NCBI GenBank assembly: GCA_011033025.1
Contig: WFMF01000580.1
Coordinates: 1-64,000 of the forward strand
DNA: 64,000 bases
Origin: Beroe forskalii
Taxonomy: Eukaryota > Ctenophora > Nuda > Beroida > Beroidae
Direction of reading: 5' to 3'
Under the pieces are notes generated by a model. The model was not told the origin of the DNA. It saw only the letters and a program-made list of their open reading frames with translations, and searched no databases. Positions 1 through 12,300 of this stretch are shown here, piece after piece (the stretch's first letter is position 1; every line of letters starts with the position of its first letter). The translations under genes and the position numbers were made by a program.

Positions 1-60
1 TCTGACGTCCAAATGAACGTTGCACCGCGCGCGAGGGTAGGTAACATCCATGCGAGCATG
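1..60. repeat. Fragment of a CG-rich short repeat (GACGTCC ... GTAACATCC type)
   Basis: The window opens with a CG-rich stretch running from gacgtccaaatg through gcgcgcgagggt to gtaacatcc. The same arrangement recurs near 41285-41340 and, inverted, near 24930-24985. At 41235-41345 the family lies between 8-bp direct repeats, so it behaves as a small non-autonomous DNA element. This copy is cut by the window edge. Confidence 0.55.
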
Positions 61-74
61 GCGCCATAGCCATT

Positions 75-313
75 AGGTCTCCCCATATAAACGGAGCCTT
101 CATTATCTATGACAATGACGTCATGAAGAAAATATAATTAGCGCACCTAGCGCTTTAAAGACCTGATTTACGGTCAGATTAGGGTCAAGATTTGTTAGGG
201 TTAGGGTTAGGATTAAGGTTAGGGTTTTGGTTAAGGTTATGGTTAGGTTTAGGATACAGAAAAATTGACGTTTAGATCTGTGACGTCACTCAGAGCCGTT
301 TATATGGGAGAGA
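75..313. mobile_element. MITE with telomere-like TTAGGG core (copy 1)
   Basis: The ends form an inverted repeat: CTCCCCATATAAACGG on the left, CCGTTTATATGGGAG on the right. The interior carries a degenerate TTAGGG array (about 180-255), an atgacgtcat palindrome and a gcgctttaaag block. Related copies lie at 13696-13941 and 35411-35699. A defined element with terminal inverted repeats explains the telomere-like motif better than a chromosome end. No clear target duplication was found. Confidence 0.7.
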
Positions 314-496
314 TACCATAGCGTGTGTGTACGCGCCGCGCGCTTCCCTACGCGGAGGAATTACTGGAAGCTTAAGCGCACCGCGCTGCGCGCGCGCGCG
401 ACGATAACAGCGGTATACGTTTTTAGCAATCAGTCCATGTGATCGATGCGATATTGAACGATGAAACCGAACCACCTTTTCATCTTGCATAGGTTT

Positions 497-727
497 CCCC
501 CTAACCAGGGGCGTCGAGTCCCCGAACCTTGCCGCGCCGCGCACTCTGTGCGCGAAACCAGGGTCCTGGTTGAATTGGGGCAATGGATATAAAATAGGAG
601 AATATACCCCATTACTATTTTCAATTTGGCCCCTTTTTAGAATAATTATTCTACTAACCAGGGGTGTCGATACGCTTGCCGCGCCGCGCGCACTACGTGC
701 GCGTAACCAGGGCCCTGGTTAGGGCAA
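497..727. mobile_element. Two CCCTAACCAGG-type MITE copies
   Basis: Two copies of the short element family defined at 52034-52093 lie at about 497-582 and 655-727. Each starts with a CTAACCAGGGG(C/T)GTCG block, has a GCGCGC core and ends with a CCTGGTT-type block followed by GGGCAA. Both are diverged at one end and I could not define their target duplications. Confidence 0.55.
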
Positions 728-902
728 TTAACATTCACACAGGGATCCTGAAGATGGAATTTTAAATTCCAAAACTGTCAGCAGATTTGCGTGGTTGTGT
801 GAAATTGTTTGATTCATTCCATTCATTATCATCATTAACTTTCATAATTCATTCACTTGATATCATGAAGGATCACATTAAACTTACCAACACTACTAAT
901 TA

Positions 903-963
903 TTCCTAAGCCCGCATAGGTGTGTGTACGCGCGAGCCACACAGGGATATACGTGTTTAGCAA
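903..963. mobile_element. 61-bp MITE (TTCCTAAGCCCG / GTGTTTAGCAA ends) with 9-bp target duplication
   Basis: The element begins TTCCTAAGCCCG and ends GTGTTTAGCAA, an imperfect inverted pair with consensus TTSCTAARCMCG. It has a CG-rich centre. The 9-bp sequence tactaatta flanks it on both sides (894-902 and 964-972). At least four other copies in this window also carry 9-bp duplications. Confidence 0.8.
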
Positions 964-1093
964 TACTAATTACAATCAAATTTGAGGGAGGTGCTTATCA
1001 CCAAATGGAGTTTTCTGAAAACGAGAAATAATATAATCATTTTCAATGTTGTATTCTCGAAACTGGCAGTAAACCAGCGGTGTAAAGTAGATC

Positions 1094-1875
1094 TTTTTAA
1101 TCAGAAATAGGACGAGTAGAGTGGTTACGAACATCTTCAATTGTAACAATTAAAACGTCGTGTTCTTGTGATATTTCAATGAATATATCATTCATCATAG
1201 TCATACATTCTGAGAAGTTTATTGGTTAGAACATACAACTGACACGCAACATATTCATATCACTAAGCTCTTATCTTATCTAAATCTATAAATAATTGAA
1301 TTAAATTAATTTATTGGAAGATGCAATGCACTGAATATATTATACGATAATCTACTGTCTGCTATTATGTGAAATACAATATACATTATACAAAAACTCT
1401 GAGTTTTTGTATGCAGTGACGTATTGACAAGCATAGGGTTTGAGCGGGAACTCTCTCTCTCTACTAGCTCACATACGTCATTACGTCACCGTGTACTGAG
1501 TACACTGTACAGTGCTCGTGCCTTGACATTGCCAATTGCTGTGTATATTGTATAATGTATATTGTATTTCACATAATAGCAGACAGTAGATTATCGTATA
1601 ATATATTCAGTGCATTGCATCTTCCAATAAATTAATTTAATTCAATTATTTATAGATTTAGATAAGATAAGAGCTTAGTGATATGAATATGTTGCGTGTC
1701 AGTTGTATGTTCTAACCAATAAACTTCTCAGAATGTATGACTATGATGAATGATATATTCATTGAAATATCACAAGAACACGACGTTTTAATTGTTACAA
1801 TTGAAGATGTTCGTAACCACTCTACTCGTCCTATTTCTGATTAAATTGACGAAGAAATCCCTATTCTACACACCA
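1094..1875. mobile_element. Long inverted-repeat element (296-bp arms) with 11-bp flanking repeat
   Basis: The arms 1096-1391 and 1550-1845 are reverse complements of each other and look identical along their length, around a spacer of about 158 bp. The 11-bp sequence AAAGTAGATCT occurs just outside, at 1083-1093 and 1876-1886, as expected of a target duplication. About 30 bp after the right arm are unpaired. No coding capacity was seen. It is probably a non-autonomous foldback-type DNA element, superfamily unknown, and the arm identity suggests it is young. Confidence 0.65.
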
Positions 1876-1985
1876 TAAAGTAGATCTGATTTGAATCCAT
1901 TTTTGCATTCTTAGTGTTTTACTATGGGGAGTTAGAAATGCCATTGTGTCTTGAATGTGGGCTTTTACCAGACTCCCCATCACTA

Positions 1986-3622
1986 TGGTGGCTCAAACCC
2001 GCCACCAGAAAAAAATTAAAAATTTTTTCAAATTAAAAAAAAATTAAAAACATAATTTAAAAAAAAATAATTTTTTTAATTTTAAATTTTGTTTTAAAAA
2101 ATTTTTCAAAATTTTTTTAAATTTTAAAAAAAAAATTAAAAAAAAAAATTTTAAATTTTTTAAAAAAAATTTTGAAAAAAAAATTGAAAAAAATTTGAAA
2201 ATTAAAATCATGGCTCAAACCCGCCACGAAAACTAAAACTGAAAATGAAAATCGTTTTTTATTCAAATTACGTACGAACTTTTTGTGCGCCGCGCAAAAG
2301 ATTTTAAAATTAATTTGAAAAATGAAATCGCTTCATCTTGAAACATCATGAAAAACGCGTTTGGCGTTCGCGCGTTACGTTAAGTTCATAATGTATAAGT
2401 AAGCAAAATGATATGAGCAGCCAAATTCACGTCCCAGTAAGGTTCTCGGCCAGTCCATCAGACTTTCTACTCAATTACGTACTTGTAGAATGACAGGCAA
2501 TCAGCAGGCACCCCAGCCCAATGAATAGAATAACGAGGGATCTACCCATTATTGAGGGGAATAACAGGCGGCCCCACCCATTTGAAGGAATGTGAAGCGG
2601 CCGGGCCCCGCCCATTGAGAAGAATAAGAGACGAATCCGCCTGGTTAGGATTTTTAGTAAATCAATGACAGGCAGCCCACCCATTGAGAAGGATGACAGG
2701 CATCCCCGCCCATTGATAAGAATGACTGATGGCCCTATCCATTGAAGGTACTAAACTCCTAAACAGTTTGATTGTCCTCTTATTCTTTTCAATGGGAGGG
2801 GCTTCATCACATTCCTCCAAATGCAATGGGTGGAGCCGCCTGTAGTTCCCCTCAATGGCTGGTGTAGCATGACATCATTCTCAGAGGATGGATCCCCTGT
2901 CATTCTATTCAATGAGTCAATGGGCTGGGCCGCCTGCTGATCGCCTGTCATTCTACTCAATTCTACATAATTGAGGAGAATGGCAGGCGTCTCCGTTGTG
3001 GGTAACAACAGGCGGCTCTGTCCTGTGATGCATATTGAGAAATAAGGTGACTGCAACAGCCCCGCCCATTGAGAAGAATGACACTGAAGGATTACAGATA
3101 GCCCAGCTCTGGCCCAGTGGGAATAAAAGGGGTAACATCGACTAGGAAAGGTTGATGGACTGATCGAGAGCTTTGCCGTTGGGACTTGAATTTGGCTGCT
3201 GCTCATATCATTTTGCTAACATTATGAACTTAACGTAACGCGCGAACGCCAAACGCGTTTTTCATGATGTTTCAAGATGAAGTGATTTCGTTTTTCAAAT
3301 TAATTTTAAAAACTTTTGCGCGGCGCACAAAAAAGTTCGTACGTGATTTGAATAAAAAACGATTTTCATTTTCAGTTTTAGTTTTCGTGGCGGGTTTGAG
3401 CCATGATTTTTAATTTTCAAATTTTTTTCAAATTTTTTTTCAATTTTTTTTTTAAAAATTTGAAAAAATTTTTAAAATTTTTTTTTAAATTTAAAAAAAT
3501 TTAAAAAAATTTTTTAAAACAAAATTTAAAATTAAAAAAATTATTTTTTTTAAATTGTTTTTAAATTTTTTTTAATTTGAAAAAATTTTTAATTTTTTTC
3601 TGGTGGCGGGTTTGAGCCACCA
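1986..3622. mobile_element. 1.6-kb long-TIR element flanked by TA
   Basis: The element begins TGGTGGCTCAAACCCGCCAC and ends with the reverse complement, and TA dinucleotides flank it (1984-1985 and 3623-3624). The inverted arms extend about 480 bp each (roughly 1986-2468 and 3145-3622). They include an AT-homopolymer block, a second copy of the terminal motif, and a CG-rich segment (ttcgcgcgttacgtt). The centre (about 2480-3130) holds degenerate repeats of cattgagaagaatgacaggc. No transposase was seen. The TA flanks would fit a Tc1/mariner-type target but could be chance. Confidence 0.65.
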
Positions 3623-3624
3623 TA

Positions 3625-4560
3625 CATCACATCAAGTCCTTGAATGCGTGAACTATTCTTCAGTACACAGAGATGCACTCAGTTTGTTGATCGGGAGATT
3701 TGAGTACAATTTTCATATCCCAATTATCTTCAATCAAGAAGATGAAACTAATCCTGCAATTATTGATTTTCATGATCAGCACGAACTTTCTCTAAATCAT
3801 TGTCCTTCTGAATTGAGTCGAATGCATTTTAAGAAACAAGTCGGGATTATATGTGCACAATCTCAATTTGGTGATCAGTTGTTAACTTATTAATTTGAAG
3901 TTGTTATCTTATTCATTTTTTTCTATTTATTAACTGTATTAGGTAGTAAGGCAGTTTTGTTTTTTACAGGTGATAATTTTTCATACCTTCAGTTGAAAGC
4001 ATTAAAACTTCTAGACCAAATTTTGATTTTTAGCTATTTAGCTATAGGGACCTTGTTGGTCATTGGTTTAATTGAACCTTTAATTTGATCATTTTACATT
4101 TACTCTGGTTTGAAACTTTTCGTTTTTCCCTGCAAGTAGAGGGCGTGTGTCACAAGTTTGAGGTTTTTAATTCTATTTGTATATAAGTTTTAAGTTATTT
4201 TTAATTTATTTGCATATAGTGACACATGTTATATATTAGAAGTAAATAAATAAATAAATATGGGGTCCCCCTCAGTCAATGCTAAAAGCATTCAAGTTCA
4301 ACAAGGATCACATTAAAGATTGTTTAATTTCATCAGTTGATTTGTCAAAGATTGGTCAGTTTGAATATTCTGCAGTCTACATATGTCTGGTTTCTATTTG
4401 TTGTGCTCTTACTTAATAACATACATAGGATAGGCCTGTCTGTCATCTCCTGAAGTATCAACTATCAAGCTTGGATTATGGATAAGCTCTCCAAATCATC
4501 AAACATTTGTTATGCTTCCAATTACTTCACGTATATGTTCAACATATTAACATACACTTT
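3625..4560 (+). other. Unassigned stretch with a possible short coding exon
   Basis: An open frame to 3893 follows the long-TIR element and gives about 85 residues of ordinary composition ending ...SQFGDQLLTY. It is followed by AT-rich sequence with a run of aaataaata near 4247-4260, which could serve as a poly(A) signal region. I recognise no domain. It could be a terminal exon or the tail of an old retroelement. The rest of the stretch shows no other feature. Confidence 0.25.
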
Positions 4561-4564
4561 TGTT

Positions 4565-5560
4565 CCTGGAACTGAAAACTTGATCCTGAGAGATCCCCTT
4601 TGATCCTGGGAGAGTCTCCTTGACCTTGGAAAAGCCTCGATGGTCCTGGAATAGACTTCTTGTTTCTTGGACAGACTCCTTCTTCCCAGGATGCACTCTT
4701 TGATAGTTTGATCCGAGGACTGATTCCTTGATCCTGGGATGGAATTCTTGATCCTTGAAGGGTCTCCTTGATCCTGTTTATGGGAGCGTCATCTTGGTCC
4801 TGGGAGAGTTTCCTTGGTACTAGGAAAGACTCCTTGATCCTAGAACTGATTCCTTGTTCCTGGGATTGAATTCTTGATCCTAGAAGAGTCTCCTGGATAG
4901 TCTTCCTGATTTTGGGATACTCTCATCAAGTCATCTACACTGGGATGCACTTTTTGATCCAAGAAAAGAATCCTTGAACCTCGTGAAGGCTCGTCTATCT
5001 TGAAACCGACTCCTTCAATCTGGCAGCACTCCTCCATCACAGGGTACATTCCTTGACCTGCCTTCGGTCCGCCGAGGGAAAGTCGGCTTCTTCCAGATTG
5101 CCCTTCAGTCCCTGTGATCCTTTGAGAGTCTCCTTGATCCTGAGAGAGTTTCCATGATCCTAGGGAGGACTCTATGATCCTGGGATGGGCTTTTTCATCC
5201 TGAGAGTCTCCTTGATTCTGGACCTGGAAAAGACTTTAGACTATAATACATGGAGAGGCCCATTGATTCTATGAAAGAGTCTTTGCTCACCTTCATTCCA
5301 GTGTGCATTCCTTGATCCTAGGACTGGCTCCTTGATCTGGAAAATTGTCCTTGATCCTGGGAGAGTCTCCTTGATTGTGAGAGAGTCTCCTTGATGCTGA
5401 GAGAGTCTCCTTGATGCTGAGAGAGTCTCCTTGATCCTGAAAGAGTTTCCTTGATCCTGGGAGGTTGCCCTTGATCCTAAGAGAGTGTCCTTGATCCCAG
5501 GGAATACTATATGATTTTGAGAGAGTCTCCTGAATCAAAGAGACTCACTCAGTATCAAGG
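4565..5560. repeat. Degenerate 20-22 bp tandem array (CTCCTTGATCCTGGGAGAGT)
   Basis: The unit CTCCTTGATCCTGGGAGAGT recurs with many substitutions and small length changes over about 1 kb. Related units with GGACA in place of GAGAG occur in the copy A/B region at 42480-44900 and 54160-60120, so this is a family of minisatellites. Open frames read from it on the minus strand are repeat translations and were not annotated. Confidence 0.8.
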
Positions 5561-5569
5561 AGACTCTCC

Positions 5570-6129
5570 CAGTCTCTCAGGGTCACTACCTCTGAAATTG
5601 AGATGGATCTACAATAGATTTGGTCAGACATGGGACACCCTGGGAAGTCCTAGCCCAGGTGATCCTTGTTGCCAGGGTGACTAAGGGTGGATGGGAATGT
5701 CCCCTGTACCTCCCAGGAAAGGCCTGTCTGCCTGTAGTGCACTGGTCTTCGCACCTAAGCTCCAGGACAGTGAATCTTGCCCAGTGTTCGGATTGCAGAG
5801 CAGCCTGGAGCATCCCTGGGAGTCACAGGACCTTCACTTGCTATTTCTTCGGTTATATTGCTAAACTTAGAATCTTGAAGTTGACATTTCGTGTGCGTTC
5901 TGTTCCAGCCAATGAAAGAAATCGAAGGGTTCAAGTTTAACTAGCCAGTGATGGTTAAGGAATTGTAATCCCTAAGCTACTTTATTTGCCTGAGACTTCG
6001 CTGCAATGGGCAGCTCATTGTATAACCCTCCTGCACAGTTTCCTGTATACTCGGCTGAGTGAGGTTGGTGACTGCTTTAGATTCCAGGGATTATTTTCTC
6101 ACTCTTAACACAGTGAAAATTGATGGGAA
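5570..6129. other. Unassigned spacer between two tandem arrays
   Basis: An open frame of 106 codons lies at 5620-5940 on the plus strand. It has no recognisable domain and no clear splice or start context. I see no other feature here. Confidence 0.3.
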
Positions 6130-7645
6130 TTGGCTGGTGTCAGGGACACACCGTGTGACGTATTGGCTGGTGTCAGGGACACACCGTGTGACGTATTGGC
6201 TGGTGTCAGGGACACACCGTGTGACGTATTGGATGGTGTCAGGGACACACCGTGTGACGTATTGGATGGTGTCAGGGACACACTGTGTGACTTATTGGTT
6301 GGTGTCAGGGACACACCGTGTGACGTATTGACTGGTGTCAGGGACACACCGTGTGACGTATTGACTGGTGTCAGTGACACACTGTGTGCCGTATTGGCTG
6401 GTGTCAATGACATACCGTGTGACGTATTGGCTGGTGTCAGGGACACACCGTGTGACGTATTGGCTGGTGTCAGGGACACACCGTGTGACGTATTGGCTGG
6501 TGTCAGGGACACACCGTTTGACGTATTGGCTGGTGCCTGGTGTCAGGGACACACAGTGTGACGTATTGGCTGGTGTCAGGGACACACTGTGTGACGTATT
6601 GGCTGGTGTCAGGGACACACCGTGTGACGTATTGGCTGGTATCAGGGACACACCGTGTGACGTATTGACTGGTGCTGGTGTCAGCGTGACATTGACTGGT
6701 GTCAGGGACACACCGTGTGACGTATTGGCTGGTGTCAGGGACACACCGTGTGACGTATTGGCTGGTGTCAGGGACACACCGTGTGACGTATTGGCTGGTG
6801 TCAGGGACACACCATGTGACGTATTGGCTGGTGTCAGTGACACACCGTGTGACGTATTGGCTAGTGTCTGGGACACACCGTGTGAAGTATTGGCTGGTGT
6901 CAGGGACACACCGTGTGACGTATTGGCTGGTGTCAGTGACACACCGTGTGACGTATTGGCTGGTGTCAGGGACACACCGTGTGACGTATTGGCTGGTGTC
7001 AGAGACACACCGTGTGACGTATTGGCTGGTGTCAGGGACACACCGTGTGACGTATTGGCTAGTGTCAGGGACACACCGTGTGACGTATTGGCTGGTGTCA
7101 GGGACACACCGTGTGACGTATTGGCTGGTGTCAGGGACACACCGTGTGACGTATTGGCTGGTGTCAGGCACACACTGTGTGGCGTATTGACTGGTGTCAG
7201 TGACACACCGTGTGACGTATTGGCTGGTGTCAGGGACACACCGTGTGACGTATTGGCTGGTGTCAGGGACACACCGTGTGACATATTGACTGGTGTCAGT
7301 GACACACCGTGTGACGTATTGGCTGGTGTCAGATTCACACCGTGTGACGTATCGACTGGTGTCAGTGACGTTTTGGCTGGTGTCAGGGACTCACCGTGTG
7401 ACTAATTGGCTGGTGTCAGTCACACCGTGTGACGTATTGGCTGGTGTCAGGGACCCACCGTGTGACATATTGGCTGGTGTCAGGGACACACCGTGTGACG
7501 TATTGGCTGGTGTCAGGGACACATCGTGTGACGTATTGGCTGGTGTCAGGGACACACCGTGTGACGTATTGGCTGGTGTCAGGGACACATCGTGTGACGT
7601 ATTGGCTGGTGTCAGGGACCCACCGTGTGCCGTATTGGCTGGTTG
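6130..7645. repeat. 33-bp minisatellite, about 45 units
   Basis: A 33-bp unit (core GGCTGGTGTCAGGGACACAC followed by CGTGTGACGTATT) repeats head to tail with scattered substitutions and a few partial units, for example near 6535 and 6675. Because 33 is a multiple of three and the unit has few stops, long open frames appear on both strands with an 11-residue period. They are by-products of the repeat. The core CTGGTGTCAG also occurs, inverted, in the 22-bp array at 61.57-62.17 kb. Confidence 0.95.
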
Positions 7646-7649
7646 ATTA

Positions 7650-9389
7650 TTCTATTAAGTAATTGGAATTATGCACACACTGCAGCACATAACTTAAAAA
7701 TGGTGTCATCGTGATACCATTGGCAGTCCCTTTCATGAATTTAAATTGCTGTCTTTGTCTTACATTCCACTTCCAATAACCCCACAATAAATAAATCGAC
7801 TTTTATGGTCACCAACTCTAATAAAACAGCTATATATTGAAGTCTCACAAATGTTGACGTTTTTTATTGATTTATGTGCGTCAGGTTGAGCTATCTTAAA
7901 GTAAAGGTTTTTATTTTATTGGTTTTTTATTTCATTGGTTTACAGCGTGCTTCTTCTCTAAGTATTGGATGGCATTGTGATAATTTCCTTTTCTGAATAA
8001 CTATGTAACTAATCAAAATAATAAGAAAAATTGAAGTTTATTAAGTAGGTACATTAAAGTTTACTCACCAGTGTTGCAACTGATAACCAAAACTGAATTA
8101 TTAGAGGGATAATGTAATGAATTAGTAATAGATATTTGTGCTTTTCTCACCAAGTTTTTCTCATCAAGTCCCTTCTCGAAATACTTATCTAAACATTAAC
8201 TAACTGAGGTTGAATGGTTTTGTGTGACTGAAGCAACGTTGAAGAACAAAGGCAAGTTCCTTATTAATTTTTTGAAGACTATTTTAATTTGCCCCATTGG
8301 CCTCTGGACACCTTTGATGAAACCAGGATTCATAAAATCAGGTGATGAGTATCATGGTGTAAACACTTCAGTTGTGACTACGCCACCCGGGGTTGCGGCA
8401 AAGGGTTTAAAATTTTGGATCATGTAGGTACGTGTGGTCGTGTGACATTCACGCTCGCACGGCATGAATTAGCACTTTTTCAAATTGCCGAATCGATGCT
8501 GATCAGCACCGATATACCACCGATCAGCACTGATCGGCGGTGCCTATTTTACAGGCCCTTTTGAAGGTTAAATCGACCTTCAGTTTGTTCTTCATAGGGC
8601 CCGTTAAAAAGACTTTTTTAAAAAAAAATACTGGTCAAATTAGGGTCAATAAAGCAATAAGGTACTACCCACTGATTGTCTATTAGCGTGGTGACCACAG
8701 CAGAGCAATTATGCACATTTTCGGGGGCACTTAGTGAAATTGTCCTTTTGTCACCCTTGCTAAATGCAGAATAGACCCTATCGGGTGACCCATTGAGCCC
8801 GGTCCTTACCTAAAATGACTCTAATATCTGCGCAGAATCGACCCTTTCGAATGCCCTCTACCCCTACCCTCTACAGGACACTGACAGACCTGGTAGGTAG
8901 GACAGGTTTTGCTCAAACTTTCAGTCTGCTTGGCCATCGATTGTCGAAAAATCTCAGTTCTTCCCCTTTTTGATGATAAATTTGCAAACTTGTAGAGGCT
9001 ATATATCCTGAACTGGGTTTTCCTTTTCCTGCAATATGTGGTCTTATACTTCCTTACAAGTTGCAAGGTCTTATGAAATGGTCCTACATTTTGTACCCAA
9101 TTTTGCAGTAAGATCATATGTCTTAAACGTGCGCGGCGGAATACAAACAGCATCACACGATAAAAAGCCGACAATTTCATATCTACTGTGATATTAGCGC
9201 AGCCGCGCGTTATTTGGTAATTTCGCGCTTTTCAATGAAGACATTTTGCAATTACTGTAAAAGACTAAAGATTTTAACAGTCAAGTTACTCCATAGATAC
9301 CGCCAAAACTTCTATCGAAGTCATTTTCAATACTTTTCAGGCCAATTGTGTTGTTGAAAGCTCTATCAAAGTAATCAAAACCTCTCAAC
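7650..9389. other. Intergenic region upstream of the CaaX gene
   Basis: AT-rich unique-looking sequence. A small CG-rich inverted repeat of GATCAGCAC/GATCGGCGGTG lies near 8498-8541. The part nearest 9390 is the expected promoter of the downstream gene, but I recognise no TATA box or other defined element. Short open frames at 8224-8427 (+) and 8821-9180 (-) have no supporting features. Confidence 0.4.
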
Positions 9390-12300
9390 ATGGAAGTCGT
9401 GAGTTTTAGGCGAAAGTTTCATTGAATCTTTCATTCTTAAACATATGCCATGACATCATTTATCTAGAAAGACTAATGGAAAACTCATTATAGTTTGTAA
9501 TCTAACTGTTTCTCTCAACCGTTTTGGCGCTATCAAAGTATTTCATAATGTATTTGCAGGAAAATGCAAACGCTATTCGACCAGACAATGACGGAGGTGA
9601 GGATCATGCTATACCATCCGTGGCTTCGGGCTTGGTCACCTCCGCCCTTAAAAACGCTAACAATATCTTATACCCTGACACAACTGACAATCATGTTGCC
9701 CTTGACCAGAAAGCATCAGCGTCAAGTGAGTCGCTCACCGCAACCTCAGAAATCATACATAACACACACCTCACAGACCACAATTGTAACCAAAACAAGA
9801 GTGCTTCGGAGCCACTCGTCTCAGGAAGCTCGATAAGTCTCATCAGGGAAATAGAATCTGCTATGAAGCAAGTTCCCGAGAACACGCCTGTCTCTGATCC
9901 TCCCCAATCCACCTCAAATGAGAACATCGTGGATCAGGTGACAGCAGGAGATCAGGTGGAAAGTTTAGAAGATCGGGTGACACCAGTGGAACAGGTGCTA
10001 AGTTCAGGAGATCAGGTGCCAAGTTCAGTAGATCAGGTGCCAAGTTCAGTAGATCAGGTGGCAAGTTCAGTAGATCAGGAGACAAGTTCAGGAGATCAGG
10101 TGGCAAGTTCAGTAGATCAGGTGACAGCAGTGGATCAGGTGCCAAGTTCAGTAGATCAGGTGCCAAGTTCAGTAGATCAGGTGGCAAGTTCAGTAGATCA
10201 GGTGACAGCAGTGGATCAGGTGCCAAGTTCAGAAGATCGGGTGCCAAGTTCAGGAGATCAGGTGCCAAGTTCAGGAGATCAGGTGCCAAGTTCAGAAGAT
10301 CAGGTGACACCAGTGGAACAGGTGCCAAGTTCAGTAGATCAGGTGACAAGTTCAGTAGATCAGGAGCCAAGTTCAGAAGATCAGGTGACAGCAGTGGATC
10401 AGGTGCCAAGTTCAGGAGATCAGGTGACAGCAGTGGATCAGGAGCCAAGTTCAGTAGATCAGGTGACAAGTTCAGTAGATCAGGAGACAAGTTCAGTAGA
10501 TCAGGTGACAGCAGGAGATCAGGTGGCGAGTTCAGTAGATCAGTTGGAAATTGAAGAAGAGTCTGCTGACGTGAGCAAATCGGTGACGGCATCTGGAGGA
10601 TCCAACGTCATTACAACTAACTATAGTCAAGATAGTTTTGACATGAGCTTTAAGGAGTCTGGAGTGCCTCCTACAGCGACTGCCGACCAAGTTGGTGATA
10701 AGGAAATGGAGTTGCAGAGAGCCAGATCAGGTTAAATACTTAAACACAAAGTAAACTTCGCTTCGGGTAATTTTCTAAAGTTCACCTAATCTACCGTGTG
10801 TGGATTCGCCGTCAATTCACTGCGAATCCACATTCCGCATGGACTAGGTGGACTTTAGATAATGGACGACTTCATCGTTTCACCAATTCACCATTATGCC
10901 TGATCGGCAATCATTCGATCGTACTATCATGAGGTGATATCAATTCATTTGACTGCTGTCTAATTCCATGAAATAAGTCATCATATCGGACAATAAACGG
11001 CATTTTTAAAACCAAGCCCTCAAATTCGAAAGCTTAACCCCCGACCCCAATCATTACGTCACTTATCCTGTCAGGGAGTCCTTTGCTAGACAATACGACA
11101 TCAGGGGAAGTTGTGACTGTTTTGGTTAGCAACAGCGCTCTGGCAAGCTCAGAACCTGTTGTTACCCAAGAAATGGTCCAGGTCAGTCATGTCTCAATTT
11201 AAATTTTTCTTGGGAAATGTGACAAGTTTGACGATCCATAACCATTGACTGTGGTAAATGTATGGCCTATAATTTTGATTTTTGGCTCAATTTTCCGTTT
11301 CACCATCGCCTGACGTCGTTATACATCTCTCTGAAGGCGTATATTCTAATTAGAATTCTAAGATCACACATTTTGTATTGGTCTCTGGGGTAATATTTTG
11401 AACCGTTGAAGGGATACGTTTTTACAGGAAAGGTCCAACAGCGCTCCAGAGAAAGAGACTCCTAAAGAAGATAACCTAAGTCCAGGTCAATTTCGTCAAT
11501 TCTGTCAGATTTTGAAATTGGAATCCATTCCGTTTAAATCGTGAAAATATCGCATGAGCTTTCTCCTTTTTTTTTAGTCTTATATCTCTCTTTTTTAGTC
11601 TTCCATATCCATTTTTTAGTGTTACATCTCTCATTATCATATGGGGATGGGGGACAGCCCCCATAAAAGCATAAACCTCTGGTGGTCCCTCTAATATCCA
11701 AGTACCTTTACTCGGCAATCCCATCAGCCGGTATATCCAGACCTACGGGCGGCAGGCGGGCCTCATTCTTCGTGGAGGACACAGAAGAGGACCTAAAGGG
11801 GGAGGATTCAGAAGGAGAGGAAATGAAAGGGGCGGAAATAAGGGCGGCAGATTCAGAGGAGTTCAGGGAAGCATTCCTCACCCAATCCGCGCCCTCAGGG
11901 AACACTACTGCCGAACGTAAGTGATGTATGCTTTAACTGTACAACTTTGAACTCGTTTATATGTTTAAATACGGAGATAGTACGATTAAGAACACCGCTA
12001 TTTTTCAGATATGACCACTGACCAGCCACGATCTTTTTTGTAAATTCTATCTAGCAGTTAGCACTTTCAGCACACAAGAACTTTACTAACACTCAAATAT
12101 AATAGCAGCCGCTGAAGTAAAAGATTTGGAAAGAGAGGTTGAACGCCTGCAGAACAAGGTCAGGAAGCTCTCTCAAGATATGGAAGTGAAGGTCGCGTCA
12201 TTGGCTGAGTCCGAGAGACAAAGGAAGTATCTGGAACAGGATCTTAATAACATCAAGATTAGGTCGGTGATGTCTTTTGAGTCAACAACACTAAATAACG

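Noticed and set aside
195-255. Possible chromosome end (TTAGGG repeats)
   Set aside because: The repeats are degenerate, short, and lie inside an element with inverted ends that recurs twice more in the window.
6059-7662. Long repetitive open frames on both strands (up to 348 codons)
   Set aside because: They are translations of the 33-bp minisatellite; all frames stay open because the unit length is a multiple of three and has few stops.
9861-10592. Minus-strand frame of 243 codons rich in Leu, Pro and Asp
   Set aside because: It is the antisense of the DQV repeat in the CaaX gene exon, which has splice sites, phase continuity and further exons.
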